Below are positions 58,980 to 64,000 of a stretch of 64,000 bases of DNA, piece by piece. The translations under genes and the position numbers were made by a program. The notes under the pieces were generated by a model. It was given only the letters and a program-made list of their open reading frames with translations. It did no database searches and was not told the DNA's origin. This stretch comes from Litoditis marina. Lineage: Eukaryota > Nematoda > Chromadorea > Rhabditida > Rhabditidae. The stretch lies in NCBI GenBank assembly GCA_964036275.1, contig CAXIWQ010000159.1, forward strand, positions 19,416-83,415. The letters run 5' to 3'. Each line of letters opens with the position of its first letter. Position 1 is the first letter of the stretch.

Positions 58980-61900
58980 AGCTGCAAAGCAAACAGTCGA
59001 TAACCGCGTTAATTCGTATTTTGTGGCTGTGCGCCACAGAATAGATAGTCGTATTAGGTTTTTGTAGCTGGGAGCAACATACTTGATAGCCGTGTAAACT
59101 TTTTTCTGTAGCTGCACGGCAAAGAGTCAATAACCGCGTTAATTTGTCTTTTGTGGCTGTGCGCCACAGAACATAAAGTCGTATTAGGTTTTTGTAGCTG
59201 GGAGCAACAGACTTGATAGCCGTATAAACTTTTTTCTGTAGCTGCAAGGCAAAGAGGTAATAACCGCTTTAATTTGTCTTTTGTGGCTGTGCGCCACAGA
59301 ATATAAAGTCGTATTAGGTTTTTGTAGCCATGAGCAACAGACTTGATAGCCGTATAAACTTTTTTCTGTAGCTGCAAGGCAAAGAATCGATAACCGCGTT
59401 AATTCGTATTTTGTGGCTGTGTGCCACAGAATAGATAGTTGTATTGGGTTTTTCTAGCTGGGAGCAACATACTTGATAGCCGTATAAACTTTTTTTTCTG
59501 TAGCTGCAAGGCAAAGTGTCAATAACCGCGCTAATTTGTCTTTTGTGGCTGTGCGCCACAGAATGTAAAGTCGTATTAGGTTTTCGTAGCCATGAGCAAC
59601 TTGATAGCCGTATGAACTGTTCTCTGTAGCTGCAAGGCAAAGAATCGATAACCGCGTTAATTCGTATTTTGTGGCTGTGCGCCACAGAATAGATAGTCGT
59701 ATTAGGTTTTTGTAGCTGGGAGCAACATACTTGATAGCCGTGTAAACTTTTTTCTGTAGCTGCACGGCAAAGAGTCAATAACCGCGTTAATTTGTCTTTT
59801 GTGGCTGTGCGCCACAGAACATAAAGTCGTATTAGGTTTTTGTAGCTGGGAGCAACAGACTTGATAGCCGTATAAACTTTTTTCTGTAGCTGCAAGGCAA
59901 AGAGGTAATAACCGCTTTAATTTGTCTTTTGTGGCTGTGCGCCACAGAATATAAAGTCGTATTAGGTTTTTGTAGCCATGAGCAACAGACTTGATAGCCG
60001 TATAAACTTTTTTCTGTAGCTGCAAGGCAAAGAATCGATAACCGCGTTAATTCGTATTTTGTGGCTGTGTGCCACAGAATAGATAGTTGTATTGGGTTTT
60101 TCTAGCTGGGAGCAACATACTTGATAGCCGTATAAACTTTTTTTCTGTAGCTGCAAGGCAAAGTGTCAATAACCGCGCTAATTTGTCTTTTGTGGCTGTG
60201 CGCCACAGAATGTAAAGTCGTATTAGGTTTTCGTAGCCATGAGCAACTTGATAGCCGTATGAACTGTTCTCTGTAGCTGCAAGGCAAATAATCGATAACC
60301 GCGTTTATTCGTATTTTGTGGCTGTGCGCCACAGAGTAGATTGTCGTATTAGGTTTTTGTAGCTGGGAGCAACATATTTGATAGCCGTATAAACTGTTCT
60401 CTGTAGATGCAAGGCAAAGAGTCGATAACCGCGTTAATTCGTATTTTGTGGCTGTGCGCCACAGAATAGATTGTCGTATCAGGTTTTTGTAGCTGGGAAC
60501 AACAGACTTGATAGCCGTATTAACTTTTTTCTGTAGCTGCAAAGCAAACAGTCGATAACCGCGTTTATTTGTCTTTTGTGGCTGTGCGCCACAGAATATA
60601 AAGTCGTATTAGGTTTTTGTAGCTGGGAGCAACAGACTTGATAGCCGTATAAATTTTTTTCTGTAGCTGCAAGGCAAAGAGTCAATAACCGCGTTAATCT
60701 GTCTTTTGTGGCTGTGCGCCACATAATATAAAGTCGTATTAGATTTTGTAGCCATGAGCAACAGACTTGATAGCCGTATAAACTTTTTTCTGTAGCTGCA
60801 AGGCAAAGAGTCGATAACCGCGGTAATTCGTATTTTGTGGCTGTGTGCCACAGAATAGATAGTTGTATTGGGTTTTTCTAGCTGGGAGCAACATACTTGA
60901 TAGCCGTATAAACTTTTTTCTGTAGCTGCAAGGCAAAGTGTCAATAACCGCGCTAATTTGTCTTTTGTGGCTGTGCGCCACAGAATGTAAAGTCGTATTA
61001 GGTTTTTGTAGCCATGAGCAACTTGATAGCCGTATGAACTGTTCTCTGTAGCTGCAAGGCAAAGAGTCGATAACCGCGTTAATTCGTATTTTGTGGCTGT
61101 GCGCCACAGAGTAGATTGTCGTATTAGGTTTTTGTAGCTGGGAGCAACATATTTGATAGCCGTATGAACTGTTCTCTGTAGCTGCAAGGCAAAGAGTCGA
61201 TAACCGCGTTAATTCGTATTTCGTGGCAGTGCGCCACAGAATAGATTGTCGTATTAGGTTTTTGTAGCTGGGAACAGCAGACTTGATAGCCGTATTAACT
61301 TTTTTCTGTAGCTGCAAAGCAAACAGTCGATAACCGCGTTAATTCGTATTTTGTGGCTGTGCGCCACAGAATAGATAGTCGTATTAGGTTTTTGTAGCTG
61401 GGAGCAACATACTTGATAGCCGTATAAACTTTTTCTGTAGCTGCACGGCAAAGAGTCAATAACCGCGTTAATTTGTCTTTTGTGGCTGTGCGCCACAGAA
61501 TATAAAGTCGTATTAGGTTTTTGTAGCTGGGAGCAACAGACTTGATAGCCGTATAAACTTTTTTCTGTAGCTGCAAGGCAAAAAGGTAATAACCGCTTTA
61601 ATTTGTCTTTTGTGGCTGTGCGCCACAGAATATAAAGTCGTATTAGGTTTTTGTAGCCATGAGCAACAGACTTGATAGCCGTATAAACTTTTTTCTGTAG
61701 CTGCAAGGCAAAGAGTCGATAACCGCGTTAATTCGTATTTTGTGGCTGTGTGCCACAGAATAGATAGTTGTATTGGGTTTTTCTAGCTGGGAGCAACATA
61801 CTTGATAGCCGTATAAACTTTTTTCTGTAGCTGCAAGGCAAAAAGTCAATAACCGCGCTAATTTGTCTTTTGTGGCTGTGCGCCACAGAATGTAAAGTCG

Positions 61901-62700
61901 TATTAGGTTTTTGTAGCCATGAGCAACTTGATAGCCGTATGAAATGTTCTCTGTAGCTGCAAGGCAAAGAGTCGATAACCGCGTTAATTCGTATTTTGTG
62001 GCTGTGCGCCACAGAGTAGATTGTCGTATTAGGTTTTTGTAGCTGGGAGCAACATATTTGATAGCCGTATGAACTGTTCTCTGTAGCTGCAAGGCAAAGA
62101 GTCGATAACCGCGTTAAATCGTATTTTGTGGCTGTGCGCCACAGAATAGATTGTCGTATCAGGTTTTTGTAGCTGGGAACAACAGACTTGATAGCCGTAT
62201 TAACTTTTTTCTGTAGCTGCAAAGCAAACAGTCGATAACCGCGTTAATTCGTATTTTGTGGCTGTGCGCCACAGAATAGATAGTAGTATTAGGTTTTTGT
62301 AGCTGGGAGCAACATACTTGATAGCCGTATAAACTTTTTTCTGTAGCTGCACGGCAAAGAGTCAATAACCGCGTTAATTTGTCTTTTGTGGCTGTGCGCC
62401 ACAGAATATAAAGTCGTATTAGGTTTTTGTAGCTGGGAGCAACAGACTTGATAGCCGTATAAACTTTTTTCTGTAGCTGCAAGGCAAAAAGGTAATAACC
62501 GCTTTAATTTGTCTTTTGTGGCTGTGCGCCACAGAATATAAAGTCGTATTAGGTTTTTGTAGCCATGAGCAACAGACTTGATAGCCGTATAAACTTTTTT
62601 CTGTAGCTGCAAGGCAAAGAGTCGATAACCGCGTTAATTCGTATTTTGTGGCTGTGTGCCACAGAATAGATAGTTGTATTGGGTTTTTCTAGCTGGGAGC
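58980..62700 (+). repeat. Nested 5-, 6- and 7-mer higher-order repeats
   Basis: Offsets of 648 bp (59091 to 59739, marked by CCGTGTAAAC), about 780 bp (59971 to 60751) and 905 bp (60751 to 61656) relate successive blocks. A shared 4-bp deletion (CATGAGCAACTTGATAGCC, near 59594, 60240, 61017 and 61920) and GTAAAGTCG after AGAAT mark the unit. The unit length changes from copy to copy, as expected from repeated unequal exchange. Confidence 0.82.
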
Positions 62701-62724
62701 AACATACTTGATAGCCGTATGAAC

Positions 62725-64000
62725 TTTTTTCTGTAGCTGCAAGGCAAAGAGGTAATAGCCGCGTTAATTTGTCTTTTGTGGCTGTGCGCCTTAGAATAGA
62801 TTGTCGTATCAGGTTTTTGTAGCTGGGAGCAACAGACTTGATAGCCGTATGAACTTTTTTCTGTAGCTGCAAGGCAAAGAGGTAATAACCGCGTTAATTT
62901 GTCTTTGTGGCTGTGCGCCACAGAATATAAAGTCGTATTAGGTTTTTGTAGCTGGGAGCAACATACTTGATAGCCGTATAAACTTTTTTCTGTAGCTGCA
63001 CGGCAAAGAGTCAATAACCGCGTCAATTTGTCTTTTGTGGCTGTGCGTCACAGAATGGATTGTCGTATCAGGTTTTTGTAGCTGGGAGCAACATACTTGA
63101 TAGCCGTATAAACTTTTTTCTGTAGCTGCAAGGCAAAGAGGTAATAACCGCGTTAATTTGTCTTTTGTGGCTGTGCGCCACAGAATAGATTGTCGTATCA
63201 GGTTTTTGTAGCTGGGAGCAACAGACTTGATAGCCGTATGAACTTTTCTCTGTAGCTGCAAGCCAACAAGTCGATAACCGCGATAATTCGTATTTTGTGG
63301 CTGTGCGCCACAGAATAGATTGTCGTATTAGGTTTTTGTAGCTGGGAGCAACAGATTTGATAGCCGTATGGACTGTTCTCTGTAGCTGCAAGGCAAAGAG
63401 TCGATAACCGCGTTAATTCGTATTTTGTGGCTGTGCGCCACAGAATAGATAGTCGTATTAGGTTTTTGTAGCTGGGAGCAACAGACTTGATAGCCGTATG
63501 AACTTTCTTCTGTAGCTGCAAGGCAAAGAGGTAATAACCGCGTTAATTTGTCTTTTGTGGCTGTGCGCCTTAGAATAGATTGTCGTATCAGGTTTTTGTA
63601 GCTGGGAGCAACAGACTTGATAGCCGTATGAACTTTTTTCTGTAGCTGCAAGGCAAAGAGGTAATAACCGCGTTAATTTGTCTTTTGTGGCTGTGCGCCA
63701 CAGGATATAAAGTCGTATTAGGTTTTTGTAGCTGGGAGCAACAGACTTGATAGCCGTATGAACTTTTTTCTGTAGCTGCAAGGCAAAGAGGTAATAACCG
63801 CGTTAATTTGTCTTTTGTGGCTGTGCGCCTTAGAATAGATTGTCGTATCAGGTTTTTGTAGCTGGGAGCAACAGACTTGATAGCCGTATGAACTTTTTTT
63901 CTGTAGCTGCAAGGCAAAGAGGTAATCACCGCGTTAATTTGTCTTTTGTGCCTGTGCGCCACAGAATATATAGTCGTATTAGGTTTTTGTAGCTGGGAGC
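62725..64000 (+). repeat. 6.1-kb offset duplication, copy 2, open at window edge
   Basis: Second copy of 56630-57909. One T is missing near 62904 (GTCTTTGTGG). Its right end cannot be seen. Confidence 0.87.

Larger units (their letters stand above)
45834..64000 (+). repeat. Satellite array F, plus orientation
   Basis: Head-to-tail satellite to the window edge, made of overlapping higher-order blocks listed separately. No gene, RNA or further insertion is visible. The sequence is still in the array at 64000, so the satellite continues beyond the window. Confidence 0.96.

Noticed and set aside
1..64000. CRISPR array
   Set aside because: Repeats are about 130 bp with no unique spacers between them and no cas genes.

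Overview
The window holds no credible gene. It is almost entirely one eukaryotic-style satellite DNA with a monomer of about 130 bp, roughly 475 monomers by length, interrupted by three non-satellite insertions. No coding gene, RNA gene, CRISPR array or bacterial-type regulatory site can be supported. The open frames, mostly on the minus strand, are by-products of a stop-poor repeat whose length is not a multiple of three. Higher-order repeats, an inverted block, two miniature inverted-repeat elements and CpG-type decay point to heterochromatin (pericentromeric, subtelomeric or another satellite block) of a eukaryote whose repeats are probably CpG-methylated. I do not recognise the satellite family and cannot name the organism.

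Layout: array A, plus orientation, 1-11610; an inverted satellite block, 11611-14218; array B, plus, 14219-26454; a non-satellite insertion with seven copies of a 104-bp minisatellite, 26455-27512; array D, plus, 27513-41199; a 685-bp foldback element, 41200-41884; array E, plus, 41885-45463; a 370-bp MITE with 84-bp terminal inverted repeats and TA duplication, 45464-45833; array F, plus, 45834 to the end.

The monomer is itself an old trimer: three diverged subunits of about 41, 44 and 45 bp, each starting GTRGCTG and each preceded by a T-tract. Monomers form many higher-order repeats of different lengths. Examples are a 1042-bp 8-mer in four copies, a 1820-bp 14-mer in two, a 910-bp 7-mer, a 513-bp 4-mer carrying a 7-bp deletion, a roughly 1555-bp 12-mer, and kilobase-scale duplications offset by 2.2, 3.2, 4.0, 4.4, 4.8, 6.1, 9.0 and 10.4 kb. 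This is a patchwork of overlapping local amplifications rather than one dominant higher-order unit.

The most informative points are the trimeric origin of the monomer, the chimeric inverted block between two palindromic junctions, the two elements that have uninterrupted paralogous sites elsewhere in the window (giving relative dates for insertion and amplification), and the concentration of diagnostic variants at CpG sites. All identities and offsets were read by eye. Block ends are accurate to about one subunit unless stated to the base, and a dot plot would sharpen them.
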